This document shows, one piece after another, positions 9,608-18,412 of a stretch of 64,000 nt of DNA (the stretch's first letter is position 1; every line of letters begins with the position of its first letter). The stretch is from assembly GCF_000244955.1 (NCBI RefSeq), contig NZ_CM001439.1, positions 4,707,234 to 4,771,233 of the forward strand, in the 5' to 3' direction. The position numbers and the translations under genes are program-made. Source of the stretch: Saccharomonospora marina XMU15. Its GTDB lineage: Bacteria > Actinomycetota > Actinomycetes > Mycobacteriales > Pseudonocardiaceae. A model generated the notes under the pieces. That model made no database searches. It was not told where the DNA came from and worked only from the letters and a program-made list of their open reading frames with translations.

Positions 9608-9700
9608 CCGCGAGTCCCCCCTCCTGCCCGCGAGTCCCCCCTTCCTGCCCACGAGTTCTGCATTCCCGCCGGCGGGCTCTGCATTCGCACGCGAGGCCGG
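9608..9700. repeat. Second CCGCGAGT repeat array, partly decayed
   Basis: The same core as the array after prpE appears as CCGCGAGT at 9608 and 9628, CCACGAGT at 9649, and progressively degenerate copies near 9670 and 9689, with 20-21 base spacing. It begins 6 bases after the trpS stop and fills the gap to the next gene. Confidence 0.7.
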
Positions 9701-9816
9701 GCCGAGCCCGCGGTTCGCACCCGGGGCCAGGTCCAGCCCGCAGTTTCGCGCGCTACGCCGGGTCCGCGGTCGTGCCGCCCATACCCGCGACACGACCGCG
9801 CGAGCCGTGACCGTCG

Positions 9817-10224
9817 TCAGGCGGAAACGGCAGTGCGCCGACGATGGCCTGCGACATGCCCCAGCATCGCCGTACCCACCAGGAAGAACAGCACCGGCTG
9901 CCAGGCGGGCAGGCCGAGCAGCAGCATCGCGAGCAGCACCAGCAGCGTCGCGATGACCAGCGCAACGAGCCGCGCCGCACCGATCCCGCGTTCGGACATG
10001 ACAGGGCTTCGCAGCACCTGCCACGGGGACGGACTCTGCGCCCGGTGCCTGCCCGTGTATCCGCGACCCGACCGACCCGTCGACGTCAACGCGGCCGCGA
10101 CCATCAGCTCCTCGACACTGTGGTAACTGCGGTCGGCGACGCGGTGCTTCGGCTTGTGCCTTCGCCTCCCCCTTTCCGTGCGGCCAGCTAGCGCGCTACA
10201 TGGCCGAGGTTGTACAGTCGACAC
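9817..10224 (-). CDS. Small membrane protein of unknown function
   Basis: A 135-aa protein starting at GTG with an AAGGAG ribosome site 10 bases upstream, which decides this start over internal ATGs (a 60-aa version would begin at 9999). The N-terminal half is basic and polar; the C-terminal 50 residues form two hydrophobic spans (ARLVALVIATLLVLLAMLLL and a span around WQPVLFFLVGTAMLG) ending in a basic tail. I do not recognise a family; it resembles small DUF-type integral membrane proteins common in actinobacteria. Confidence 0.55.
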   Translation of the reverse strand: MSTVQPRPCSALAGRTERGRRRHKPKHRVADRSYHSVEELMVAAALTSTGRSGRGYTGRHRAQSPSPWQVLRSPVMSERGIGAARLVALVIATLLVLLAMLLLGLPAWQPVLFFLVGTAMLGHVAGHRRRTAVSA

Positions 10225-10720
10225 GTGCTACGTACTCCTTAACTTCGTTCCGGGTTGCGTAGGACGATTACGTGGCCCCCTGTCGCCACACAGGGGGCCA
10301 CGTCGACAATGCGGATCGCGTGCCCCATGAAGGGAATGCGCCGTGTCGCCGAAATGCCCTCACGCGTGATCTTGTTTTATCAGATGCCGACCGCAATACC
10401 GCATCGCCCCAACCCGCCGGGCAGCCGTTATGGCGCGCTCGATATGCCGAGAGTAAGGGGCACACATTCATTACTCACCCGAAAGAAGCTGCTCAACCGT
10501 CCACACTGCTCACAAAGTGACAGCGCAAACGATCGGGCACTACGACAGCGTGACCTCTGTGGAGTGAACTTCGAACCACAGGATTCCTGCGAATTTCCGC
10601 GTTCCACCGACGATTCCCGCGGCGACAAACTATTGTTTCACAAACGAACTGGCAGCGGCTTCCCTTTCGAGAACCGTTCGCGTTTGGCCGACCATGCGCA
10701 GCGGTGATTCACCCGGCGAT
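10225..10720. other. Intergenic region, 496 bp, lower GC
   Basis: No convincing gene. It holds a perfect 13-bp hairpin near its left end (annotated separately) and a stretch of visibly lower GC between about 10360 and 10680. Short open frames here lack ribosome sites and high third-position GC. It separates core chromosome from the accessory P450 group and may mark an insertion edge. Confidence 0.5.
10271..10302. terminator. Perfect 13-bp GC-rich hairpin
   Basis: Bases 10271-10283 (cgtggccccctgt) pair perfectly with 10290-10302 around a 6-base loop. No T-tract follows on either strand. It lies between two minus-strand genes, 419 bp downstream of the P450 stop and 47 bp upstream of the small membrane protein start, so it may end transcription of the P450 group; an intergenic repeat element is the alternative. 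Confidence 0.5.
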
Positions 10721-12181
10721 TCAACGGCGGGCGAGGCGCACCGGCATGCCGTCGGCCGGGACCGGCAGCGAGGTGTTGTCCCAGCGAGCCTGGTAGCGCT
10801 CTGGTACGGACCAGGTGTAGGTCCGCAGCATCTCGTGCAGGATCGCCTTCACCTCCAGCGTGCCGAAGTGCAGGCCGATGCACTTGTGCACGCCCCCGCC
10901 GAAGGGTAGCCACGCGAACCGGTGCCCGGAGTCCTCACGCCGATGCGGGGCGAACCGCTCGGGATCGAACGCGTCCGGGTCGGTCCAGCACTCCGGGACG
11001 AAGTGGTTCACCCCCGGTGCCACCGCGACGAGAGTGCCACTCGGCAGGTAGTGCCCCAGCAGTTCGGTGTCGGCCACGGTCCTGCGCATCAGCATCGGAA
11101 CCGGAGCCAGCAGCCGAAGCGTCTCCTTGATGATCAGATCGAGAGTTCCCAACCGCTCCAGCACGTCGATGTCGACGCCTTCCTCGCCGAGCGCCAGCGA
11201 CTCCTGCCGGGCCTTGTCCTGCCATTCGGGGTGTTTGGCCAGGTAGTACGCGGCCGCGGTGGTGGTGATGGTGGTGGTGTCGTGCGCCGCCATCATCAAG
11301 AAGATCATGTGATTGATGACGTCGTCGTCACTGAAGCGCTCGCCTTCCGGCGTGGTCGCCTGACACAGCGCGGAGAACAGGTCGCCGCCGTTGCCCGCGC
11401 GAGTCGCGGGAAGGTGCCGCGCGAAGTAGTCCTCCAGCACCTGGCGGCCGCGCACGCCCGCCCGCCACCGGGTGCCGGGAAGTGGATAGCGCACCATCGA
11501 ACTCGCGGCACGGACGGTGGCCACGAAGGCCTGGTTGATCCGCTGATGATCCGCACCGCCGCCACGTCCGCCCATGAACACGTCGTTGGCGACATCCAGC
11601 GTCAGATCCTTCAGCAACCAGTACAGCCGCACGGGCTTGCTGCTGTTCCATTCAGCGACGCTGCCACGGACCGTGGGCGCCAGTTGCCGGACGTACGCGG
11701 TCAGCCGGTCGCGGGTGAACGCGTCCTGCATGATCCGGCGGTGGGTTCTGTGCTCGTCGAAGTCGAGCAACATCAGGCCGCGACGGAAGAACTGGTCGAT
11801 CAGGAAGGTCCAGCCGTCCTGCGAGTAGACCTTGTCCTTGTTGGTGAGCACCGACTGCGTCGCTTCCGGACCGGCGACGGTCACCACGCGGGTTCCGAAC
11901 GCTCCCATCCACGACACAGGACCGTAGCGTTCGTAGCGGTCGCGTAGCAGGTCGTTGCCGAACCGGATGTAGTCGAGCAGGTGACCGACAAGCGGCGGGC
12001 CGTAGTCGCCAGGCACGGGCCGAAGGTCGCTGCCGCTCGGCACCGGGGCGAGGTCGCCAGCTGGCCAGCGCCTGCTGAACCGCAACAGCGCGTCGTCCAC
12101 CCGGTTCGGCGCGGGCACGGCGAGCACGGTGGACAGCCGTTGGCGGGCCGCGTGGGTAGTGCGTTCGACGAGGGAAACCAT
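10721..12181 (-). CDS. Cytochrome P450
   Basis: A 486-aa P450 with all core motifs: I-helix AAHDTTTI, K-helix ETLR (in KETLRLL), the PERF segment, and heme loop FGGGVHKCIG with axial Cys434. The N-terminal ~40 residues are longer than in most soluble bacterial P450s. The architecture recalls CYP51/CYP136-like enzymes of actinobacteria, but I cannot name the substrate. The ATG has an AAGGAG ribosome site and is preceded, 12 bases away, by the stop of a 31-codon ORF. It probably is not part of the enediyne pathway because a regulator, transporter and gene remnant separate it from that cluster. Confidence 0.85.
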   Translation of the reverse strand: MVSLVERTTHAARQRLSTVLAVPAPNRVDDALLRFSRRWPAGDLAPVPSGSDLRPVPGDYGPPLVGHLLDYIRFGNDLLRDRYERYGPVSWMGAFGTRVVTVAGPEATQSVLTNKDKVYSQDGWTFLIDQFFRRGLMLLDFDEHRTHRRIMQDAFTRDRLTAYVRQLAPTVRGSVAEWNSSKPVRLYWLLKDLTLDVANDVFMGGRGGGADHQRINQAFVATVRAASSMVRYPLPGTRWRAGVRGRQVLEDYFARHLPATRAGNGGDLFSALCQATTPEGERFSDDDVINHMIFLMMAAHDTTTITTTAAAYYLAKHPEWQDKARQESLALGEEGVDIDVLERLGTLDLIIKETLRLLAPVPMLMRRTVADTELLGHYLPSGTLVAVAPGVNHFVPECWTDPDAFDPERFAPHRREDSGHRFAWLPFGGGVHKCIGLHFGTLEVKAILHEMLRTYTWSVPERYQARWDNTSLPVPADGMPVRLARR

Positions 12182-12193
12182 CGCGACTCCTTG

Positions 12194-12289
12194 TCAGCGC
12201 GCGAACTCCGGAGAGTTGGACAGCGGCCCGTCGGTCTTGTCGGCGCCGCGAGCCAGGTGGCGCAGGAACCGAGCCCGGTGACCAGTCAT
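12194..12289 (-). CDS. Small ORF, 31 aa, directly upstream of the P450
   Basis: ATG at 12289 with a strong GAGGAGG ribosome site about 9 bases upstream; it ends TGA at 12194, and the P450 ribosome site follows at once. The peptide begins MTGHRARFLRHLARGADK and ends SPEFAR; it is basic at the N-terminus, has no Trp, Tyr or Cys, and has no signal-like segment. It could be a leader peptide coupling translation to the P450, a small partner protein, or a P450-modified peptide substrate. The absence of Tyr/Trp argues against known biaryl-crosslinked precursors. Coding status is inferred from the ribosome site and tight spacing only. Confidence 0.45.
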   Translation of the reverse strand: MTGHRARFLRHLARGADKTDGPLSNSPEFAR

Positions 12290-12342
12290 AGCTGACGCCT
12301 CCTCGCGACATTTTTGACAGGCAGCTCAGTCAGAATGCAATC

Positions 12343-12360
12343 TGACATGAGCCCATGTCA
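12343..12360. promoter_or_regulatory. Candidate operator, perfect inverted repeat
   Basis: tgacatg-agcc-catgtca is a perfect 7-bp inverted repeat with a 4-base spacer, 54 bp upstream of the small ORF start. A weaker inverted repeat (tcaga/tctga, 12330-12345) adjoins it, and a TTGACA reads toward the P450 within it. This looks like an operator overlapping the promoter of the small ORF-P450 unit; the bound regulator is unknown. Confidence 0.45.
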
Positions 12361-12387
12361 AGATGTTGCCTGAGGCGGCGATCGGGG

Positions 12388-13053
12388 TCAGGCCACTCCG
12401 ACCTCAATGGGGTGACCCGCCAGCCGCCATTCCAGCACTCCCTGCGCCGCGCGCCGTGCCGTCAGCCCGTGGGCGGACAGCAACCGAACTGCATCGTGGG
12501 CCAGCACGCAGTACTCACCGCGGCAGTAGGCGACGATCTCCTTGTCGCGTGGGAGTTCGGCCAGCCGATCCGCGAGTTCCTCCAGCGGAATGTGAACCGC
12601 GCCGGGCAGGTGACCGCCCTCGTACTCCGGGCCCGGGCGAACGTCGATGACCAGCGCGTCACCGCCGCGCAGCCGACGCAGCAGTTCCTCGGAATCGACC
12701 GCCTCGGTGTCGTCGGGGCCGAGGTAGTCACGTCGCGCCAGTTCGGTGTGCGGCCGATGATGCTGCGCGACGCGGCGCAGGTACTCCCAAAGCCGCGCGA
12801 CGTCGTCGTCGGCCAGCGAGTAGTAGACACGCTTGCCGTCACGGCGAGTGCGCAGCAGTCCCGCCTCGCGCAGCGTCTGCAGGTGTGCCGAACAGCTGCT
12901 CATCCCTTGGCCGGCGGCGGCGGCGAGGTCTTCGACACTGCGCGGTCCCTGAGCCAGCAGGTCCAGCAGTTCGAGGCGTTTCGGGTGACCCAGCGCCTTG
13001 CCGACAGCCGCGAACTCGGCATAGAGGGCATCCTTCGCGGCGCGCTCACCCAT
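12388..13053 (-). CDS. ArsR-type regulator fused to a rhodanese domain
   Basis: A 221-aa protein: an ArsR winged helix in about residues 10-95 (ALGHPKRLELLDLL, SSCSAHLQTLREAGLL as the recognition helix) and a rhodanese domain in about 115-215 with the active-site loop beginning at Cys177 (YCRGEYC). Such fusions are thought to respond to metal or sulfur species; the persulfide-forming Cys is intact. The start has an AAGGAGG ribosome site. It lies 18 bp downstream of the MFS gene on the same strand, so it probably controls that exporter and its own synthesis. Confidence 0.9.
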   Translation of the reverse strand: MGERAAKDALYAEFAAVGKALGHPKRLELLDLLAQGPRSVEDLAAAAGQGMSSCSAHLQTLREAGLLRTRRDGKRVYYSLADDDVARLWEYLRRVAQHHRPHTELARRDYLGPDDTEAVDSEELLRRLRGGDALVIDVRPGPEYEGGHLPGAVHIPLEELADRLAELPRDKEIVAYCRGEYCVLAHDAVRLLSAHGLTARRAAQGVLEWRLAGHPIEVGVA

Positions 13054-13071
13054 CGCCTACCTCCTTGGTCC

Positions 13072-14358
13072 TCAGGTTCTGGCCGGACGGTGCAGGGTCT
13101 CGTACATCCTCACAGCGACGATCAGCCCCGACAACGCGGTCAACGCTGCGACGGTCCACACGGCGGCCCGCACGTCCACCAGGTCGGCCACGACGCCCGC
13201 GAGCAGAGCGCCCGCAGCGAACCCGCCGTCACGCCACAGCCGGTAGACGCCGACCGAGCGGGCTCGCCACGTGGGATGGGCCACGTCTCCGATGGAAGCG
13301 AGCAAGGTCGGATACACCAGCGCGGTGCCCGCGCCCAGCAGCACCGCGGCCACCGCCCAGCCGCCGAAGTGGTCGACGAGGGCGATCACAGCCAGCGCGA
13401 ACGCCTGCAGCCACATCCCGGCCACGATCATCCACTTGCGACCCCAGCGGTCCGAAAGCGCACCGGTGAACAACTGCCCGACACCCCAGACGGCCGGGTA
13501 CAGCGCGGCGAGAATGCCGATCTTGCCGACCGAAAGCCCAGCCGTGGCGAACAGGATCGGGAACAGGCCCCATGCCAGGCCGTCGTTGAGGTTGTTGACC
13601 AGCCCTGCCTGGCTGGCCGAGGACAGCGCGGGTTCGGAGAAGCTGGTCTGGCGAAACACCTCGCGATCGCGCAACTCGCTGTGCAGGTGGTCGTGCCTGC
13701 CGTCCGCGCGGGCGACGTGGTTTGCCGCCTCGAACCGTGCGTGGTCACGGGTTTCGCGCACCACGAGGGCGGAAAGGCCGAGACCGAGCGCGGCGAAGGC
13801 AAGACCGAGCAGGAACGGCGCAGGCCGAAGCCCGTAGGCCTCGGCCAGGTAGCCGGTGGCCAAAGCGGTCACGGCCACGGCCGCGTAGCCCGCCGCCTCG
13901 TTGAATCCCATCGCGAGACCACGGCGAGCCGGACCGACGAGGTCGATCTTCATCACGACGGTGGTGGACCAGGTCAGCCCCTGGCTGATGCCGAGCAGGA
14001 CGTTGGCGAAGATTACCCAGCCCCAGGAGGGTGCCCAGATCAGCAGCAGCGGCACCGGGACGGCCACCAGCCAGCCTGCCACCAGGACGGGTTTGCGGCC
14101 GAACCGATCCGACCAGGTGCCCGCGAAGTAGTTGGTGGCGGCCTTGGCTATGCCGAAGACCAGGATGAACGACAGTCCGGCGGTGTAGGCGGTCAGCTCG
14201 AACTCGCGCTCGCCGAGCAGCGGCAGCACCGTTCGCTCCTGCCCCAGCATGCCGCCTACCAGGGCGTTTACGGCGACGAGAAGGGTGAACTGCGCGGCGT
14301 TGGCCCGCAGTCCGAGTTTGATCGGCCTGCCTGAGGCCCGCGATGCGGTCGGGTTCAC
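13072..14358 (-). CDS. MFS transporter, likely exporter
   Basis: A 428-aa major facilitator protein with about 12 hydrophobic spans. The loop 2-3 signature is SDRFGRKP and a second copy SDRWGRKW sits after the central charged loop, the usual two-fold repeat. It is co-directional with and upstream of the ArsR-rhodanese gene, an arrangement that suggests efflux of a toxic metal or metalloid or an organic compound under ArsR control. Substrate is not determinable from sequence. Confidence 0.85.
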   Translation of the reverse strand: MNPTASRASGRPIKLGLRANAAQFTLLVAVNALVGGMLGQERTVLPLLGEREFELTAYTAGLSFILVFGIAKAATNYFAGTWSDRFGRKPVLVAGWLVAVPVPLLLIWAPSWGWVIFANVLLGISQGLTWSTTVVMKIDLVGPARRGLAMGFNEAAGYAAVAVTALATGYLAEAYGLRPAPFLLGLAFAALGLGLSALVVRETRDHARFEAANHVARADGRHDHLHSELRDREVFRQTSFSEPALSSASQAGLVNNLNDGLAWGLFPILFATAGLSVGKIGILAALYPAVWGVGQLFTGALSDRWGRKWMIVAGMWLQAFALAVIALVDHFGGWAVAAVLLGAGTALVYPTLLASIGDVAHPTWRARSVGVYRLWRDGGFAAGALLAGVVADLVDVRAAVWTVAALTALSGLIVAVRMYETLHRPART

Positions 14359-14496
14359 CTGTAGGTCTCCCCGATCTCTCCCGCGGCGACCCTTCCGACC
14401 CCGGGTTCCGCCTGTGCCTGTTCGCGCAACTCGACGTCCATGGCGCCGCTACTCCGTTCCGGCTGAGGTATCCACCCGACCAGAATACATCGTTCC

Positions 14497-14512
14497 ATGG
14501 ATTGATGGATTG
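14497..14512. promoter_or_regulatory. Tandem atggattg repeat upstream of the MFS-ArsR unit
   Basis: Two adjacent identical octamers (atggattg, atggattg) lie 139-154 bp upstream of the MFS start in an AT-richer patch. They are candidate binding sites or part of the promoter for the MFS/ArsR-rhodanese operon. The evidence is the repeat and its location only. Confidence 0.3.
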
Positions 14513-14561
14513 TTTGCGAGGGGCTCGGTCGTCCGACCTCGGCCCGAGCGGTGTTCGTTGA

Positions 14562-14875
14562 TCACTCGGGACCCCAGCGCTGTGCCAACCACCTGCCGAT
14601 GGAAGTCGCGAGCTCACGGGCGCTGGGAGGATTGCCGCGGCTGCCGTTCCCATCGAAAGCTTCAACGCGCCGCCCGGGGACAACGACCGGCAGCCGCCCT
14701 GGCTCGCGCAGTGCGGCCGCGGCGCTGATCAACGTCCGGCCCGGCGACCGCGCGGCAACCGAAGTGCTTCTTCGAAACCCCTGAGGCAGGTGGCCACCAC
14801 TTCCAGCGCCGGGACAGCGGCCACTCCCGCCGGGTGTTCAACCAGGGTCTGGACCACATCGATCTGAGTGGTCAT
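14562..14875 (-). pseudogene. Frameshifted small gene remnant, unknown family
   Basis: From an ATG at 14875 the minus strand encodes MTTQIDVVQTLVEHPAGVAA and continues for ~42 codons with coding-like codon use, then hits a stop near 14735. Moving to another minus frame near 14750 gives a continuous second part (GRTLISAAAALREPGRLPVV ... SARELATSIGRWLAQRWG) ending at TGA 14562. Both halves have high third-position GC, and neither is a good gene alone. I read this as one ~100-aa gene broken by a frameshift (or a sequencing error). I do not recognise the family. Confidence 0.4.
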
Positions 14876-15298
14876 CGGTGCACGGGCTTGCCAAGCTGCC
14901 GGCCGAGCACCCGCCCGCCGTATCGAACACCTCATCGGATCGAGGGCATCCGCCCGCAGGACAGCGCTACCTGACGGCCGACAACGTAGCGCTCCTTACC
15001 GGCAGGCGTGCCGCGGCGGCAAGTCCTCAGCAGGCTCTGCCCAAGGACCTTGTGCACCGTCCGGCTTCCAGCCGTCAACCTTCACGGTGAAGCACCGCCA
15101 CTCACCGTTGGGCAAGCTACCGTTTTGCCGGTCTGAACCACACGGCGAGCGCTCATCGGTCCGACAAACGGGTGGCACCCGTCGCTCCAGATCCGCCGTT
15201 TGCCGGAATCACCAGATGATCGTTATGTGCAACACTTCTTCCGGCCTGCTCGAGAAGGGGAAACGCCGCGAGCGCCCGCAGAAGCTTGGGGGATACGC
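14876..15298. other. Upstream region of the AfsR-type regulator, 423 bp
   Basis: No gene is evident. Near-identical heptamers caccgtt (15103-15109) and taccgtt (15118-15124) lie in direct orientation 15 bases apart, about 180 bp before the regulator start; they may be a regulator site, but the spacing is not the 11 or 22 bp of classic SARP boxes. The AfsR-type gene's ribosome site (GGGGGA) is immediately before its ATG. Confidence 0.35.
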
Positions 15299-18200
15299 AT
15301 GCTGAGCCTGCGACTACTGGGACCACTGGAGTTGTCAGCCAACGGCTGTGAGCTCGACCTCGGTGGTCCGCGGCAGCGGGTCGTGCTCGCGATGCTCGCC
15401 CTCAATGCGAACCGGGTGACGCCCATCGAGCAGCTGATCGACGCCGTATGGGACAACGCGCCACCGACCACGGCGCGCGCGCAGGTGCAGATCTGCATCT
15501 CGGGGCTTCGCCGCGCCCTCGCCAATACCGGTGACAGCACCCAGATCCGCACGATAACGCCGGGCTACCTGCTTGAGGTCAAGGAACACAGCCTCGACAC
15601 CGCGCAATTCAACGGCCTGCTGACGAGCGCGCGGACACACCTGAACGCCGAGCGGCTGACCGAGGCGGTCGGCACGCTTCGCAGCGCACTGGCCCTGTGG
15701 CGTGGCCCTGCACTGGCCGGCGTGCGATCAGAGCTGGTCCGCCGGGGTGCCGCGAAACTCGAGGACGCCCGACTCGGCGCCTTGATCGACCGCATCCGGC
15801 TCGACCTGGCCCTCGGCCGCCACGAGGACGTCGTGGGCGAACTCTCGGTGCTCGTCAAGGAACACCCGCTGCGTGAACGGCTCTACGAACTCCTCATGCT
15901 GGCGCTGTACCGCTCCGGTCGGCAGGCTGAAGCACTCGAGGTATGCAGGGAAGCCAGAGCAACACTGATGGAAGAGCTGGGTATCGAGCTCAGCCAAAGC
16001 GTCCGGCGGCTCGAGACCTCGATCCTCAATCGGGACCCTACGCTGGACATCGAACCGCCCGGTCAAGACATCGGGCGGCGAGACAGCATCTCGACAACAG
16101 CTGGACACCCGGTCGTACCACGCAGGCTACCGCCGAGCATCGCCGACTTCACCGGCAGGCAGCCACAGCTCGCCGAGATCAAACGAGTACTCATTGATGG
16201 GCATGCCGACGAGGCCCACCACGGGATGCGCATCGTCGCGATCTACGGCAAGGGCGGCGTCGGCAAGTCCACCTTGGCACTGCGGGCGGCACACGAACTG
16301 CGCGAGGTCTACCCCGACGGCCACCTCTACTGCGACCTCAGTTCACCCGACGGCCACGATCCCGTGCGCGAGTCGCTCGCCAAACACCTGCGTGCCCTCG
16401 GTGTCGCGAGCAACGATATCCCGGACGACAAAGCGGAACGCGTCGAGCTCTACCGCAGCCGGACCGCCAACAAGCAGGTACTCGTCGTACTCGATGGCGC
16501 GACAAGCGAATCCCAGGTCGTCCCGCTGCTGCCCACCGGTCCGGGCTCTGCCGTGATCGCGACCAGCAGGACACCGCTCTCCGCGCTGCCAGGCGCACGC
16601 CTGATCTCGATCGACGTTTTCGGTATCGACGACGGCCTGGAGATGCTGAGCAAGGTCATCGACAGCAAGCGGCTCGCAGACGAGTATGACAACGCCGTCG
16701 AGCTGGTGACTCTCTGCGGCGGCCTCCCCCTGGCCATCCGGATCGCGGGCGCGCGGCTCGCTTCCCGCCCCCACTGGCGAATCGGCACACTGGTCGACAG
16801 ACTGCGCAGCTCAACTCGCAGACTCGATGAGCTGACCTTCCGCTGCATGGCATTGCGGTCCAACATCAGCCTGAGCTACGGCATGCTGCCGCCGAGTGCC
16901 CGCGCCCTGTTCCGGCGGTTTTCCCTACTGGCGACACCCGATTTCCCCGCGTGGACGGCTGCCCCGCTCCTGGACATCGACCCGTTGGAAGCATCCGAAA
17001 TGGTCGAGCGCCTGGTTGAGGCGCAGCTGCTGGACACCGTGCAGTACCCGGGCGAAAAGGTGCGCTACCGCTTCCACGACCTCATCAGGGTCTTCGCGGC
17101 CGAGAAGCTGGCCGACGAGGAGTCCCGGGAGGAGCGTTTCAATGCCGTCGAACGGTTGCTCGGCGCATGGCTCGCCCGCGCTGAGCATTCACACGCTGTG
17201 GAATACGGCGGGCATTACACGATCCTGCACGGAAACGCACCTCGCTGGGACGGCGCTCGTGAACTCGAGCGGATCGACCCGATGGGCGAACCGATCGAGT
17301 GGTTGGAGGCGGAGCGGCACTCGCTCGTCGCCGCTGTCCACCTCGCCGCCGAGTACCAGCTGACCGAGGCGTGCTGGGATCTCGCTCTCGCGGCCGTCAC
17401 ACTTTTCGAGGTCAAGGGCCGTTTCGATGAGTGGCGCGAAACCGCCAACTGCGCGCTGATCGCCACCCAGGCCGCCGGTAACCGACGTGGCCACGCCGCG
17501 ATGCTGTACTCGCTCGGGACGATGCAGCTGTTCCAGAACAGGCTTGCCGACGCGGAGAAGTGCTTCGCTTCGGCGTTGGAGCTCTTCGAGGCCGTCGGCG
17601 ACGAGCACGGCTGCGCACTGGTGACACGGAACGCGGCGACCGTGGACCGGATGCGCGGCAGCCATTCGCGGTTGACGCGTCGATACCAGACCGCGCTGGA
17701 GAGCATGCGCAAGGTCGGAGATCCCGTCGGGGAGGCGCACATCCTGCAGAGCTTGGCAAAGCTCCGAATCGACAACGGCCAACCGGACGAGGCGCACGAG
17801 ATGCTGAAGACCGCGCTCGACCGGTTCCGGCAGGCAGGGTACCTGCGCGGTGAGGCTCAGGCGCTGACCAGATTCGCCGAGCTCTACCTACTCACCAACG
17901 ACCCGGAGCGGGCACACAACACGCTCAATCGAGCGCTGCGGATCATCCGCGACATCGGTGACAAGATCGGCGAAGCACACGCGCTGTGCCGGTTGGGCGT
18001 GGCCCGGCAGCGGACCGGGCGGCTGGACAATGCGGAAACGGCGCTACAGTATGCCCTTTCGCTCGCCCAGCAGACAGGCCAGCGCATGGTTGCCGGCCAA
18101 GCACACTACACGCTGGCCCAGATCGCGCTCGTCAGAGGTCGCAGCAGCGCCTGCGCGGACCATGCCGAGCTGGCGCACGAGTTGTTCACCGAACTCGGCT

Positions 18201-18412
18201 CGGTCATCTGGCGGGCGAAGGCTCTGATTCTACGGTCTGATGTGCACCAGTCTCTCGGTGACAATGACAGCGCCGCCGAGGCTCTCGACCAAGCTGTCGC
18301 GCTGCTCGACACGGTGAAGTCCGCCGAGGCCAACCGGTTACGCGAGGAAATCGCCCGCTGCCGATCCGACACCGCCTGCGGCCACTCAGCTCCTACACAC
18401 CGGTCCGCGTAG
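15299..18412 (+). CDS. AfsR-type regulator: SARP DNA-binding/BTAD, NB-ARC ATPase and TPR domains
   Basis: A 1037-aa regulator. Residues 1-95 are an OmpR-type winged helix (LRLLGPLELSANG start), about 100-245 a bacterial transcriptional activation domain, about 300-600 an NB-ARC ATPase with Walker A GKGGVGKST near residue 320 and GLPLAIRIAGA, and about 650-1020 TPR-like helical repeats. Proteins of this build activate antibiotic clusters in response to ATP state. The ATG at 15299 is preceded by GGGGGA; a longer frame from 15200 lacks homology. An in-frame TTA codon at 18338 (residue 1014) could make translation depend on the rare leucyl-tRNA (bldA). It is the leftmost gene I assign to the enediyne cluster. 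Confidence 0.9.
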   Translation: MLSLRLLGPLELSANGCELDLGGPRQRVVLAMLALNANRVTPIEQLIDAVWDNAPPTTARAQVQICISGLRRALANTGDSTQIRTITPGYLLEVKEHSLDTAQFNGLLTSARTHLNAERLTEAVGTLRSALALWRGPALAGVRSELVRRGAAKLEDARLGALIDRIRLDLALGRHEDVVGELSVLVKEHPLRERLYELLMLALYRSGRQAEALEVCREARATLMEELGIELSQSVRRLETSILNRDPTLDIEPPGQDIGRRDSISTTAGHPVVPRRLPPSIADFTGRQPQLAEIKRVLIDGHADEAHHGMRIVAIYGKGGVGKSTLALRAAHELREVYPDGHLYCDLSSPDGHDPVRESLAKHLRALGVASNDIPDDKAERVELYRSRTANKQVLVVLDGATSESQVVPLLPTGPGSAVIATSRTPLSALPGARLISIDVFGIDDGLEMLSKVIDSKRLADEYDNAVELVTLCGGLPLAIRIAGARLASRPHWRIGTLVDRLRSSTRRLDELTFRCMALRSNISLSYGMLPPSARALFRRFSLLATPDFPAWTAAPLLDIDPLEASEMVERLVEAQLLDTVQYPGEKVRYRFHDLIRVFAAEKLADEESREERFNAVERLLGAWLARAEHSHAVEYGGHYTILHGNAPRWDGARELERIDPMGEPIEWLEAERHSLVAAVHLAAEYQLTEACWDLALAAVTLFEVKGRFDEWRETANCALIATQAAGNRRGHAAMLYSLGTMQLFQNRLADAEKCFASALELFEAVGDEHGCALVTRNAATVDRMRGSHSRLTRRYQTALESMRKVGDPVGEAHILQSLAKLRIDNGQPDEAHEMLKTALDRFRQAGYLRGEAQALTRFAELYLLTNDPERAHNTLNRALRIIRDIGDKIGEAHALCRLGVARQRTGRLDNAETALQYALSLAQQTGQRMVAGQAHYTLAQIALVRGRSSACADHAELAHELFTELGSVIWRAKALILRSDVHQSLGDNDSAAEALDQAVALLDTVKSAEANRLREEIARCRSDTACGHSAPTHRSA

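Noticed and set aside
10255-10707. 150-aa frame in the low-GC gap before the P450
   Set aside because: Runs through a perfect hairpin, has no ribosome site and an unlikely amino acid composition.
8577-10720. Possible integration site next to trpS
   Set aside because: No tRNA gene, integrase, transposase or matching direct repeats were found, so a mobile-element call is not supported.
12355-14334. 659-codon open frame on the plus strand
   Set aside because: It is antisense to the ArsR-rhodanese and MFS genes, which have clear domains; long antisense frames are expected at this GC content.
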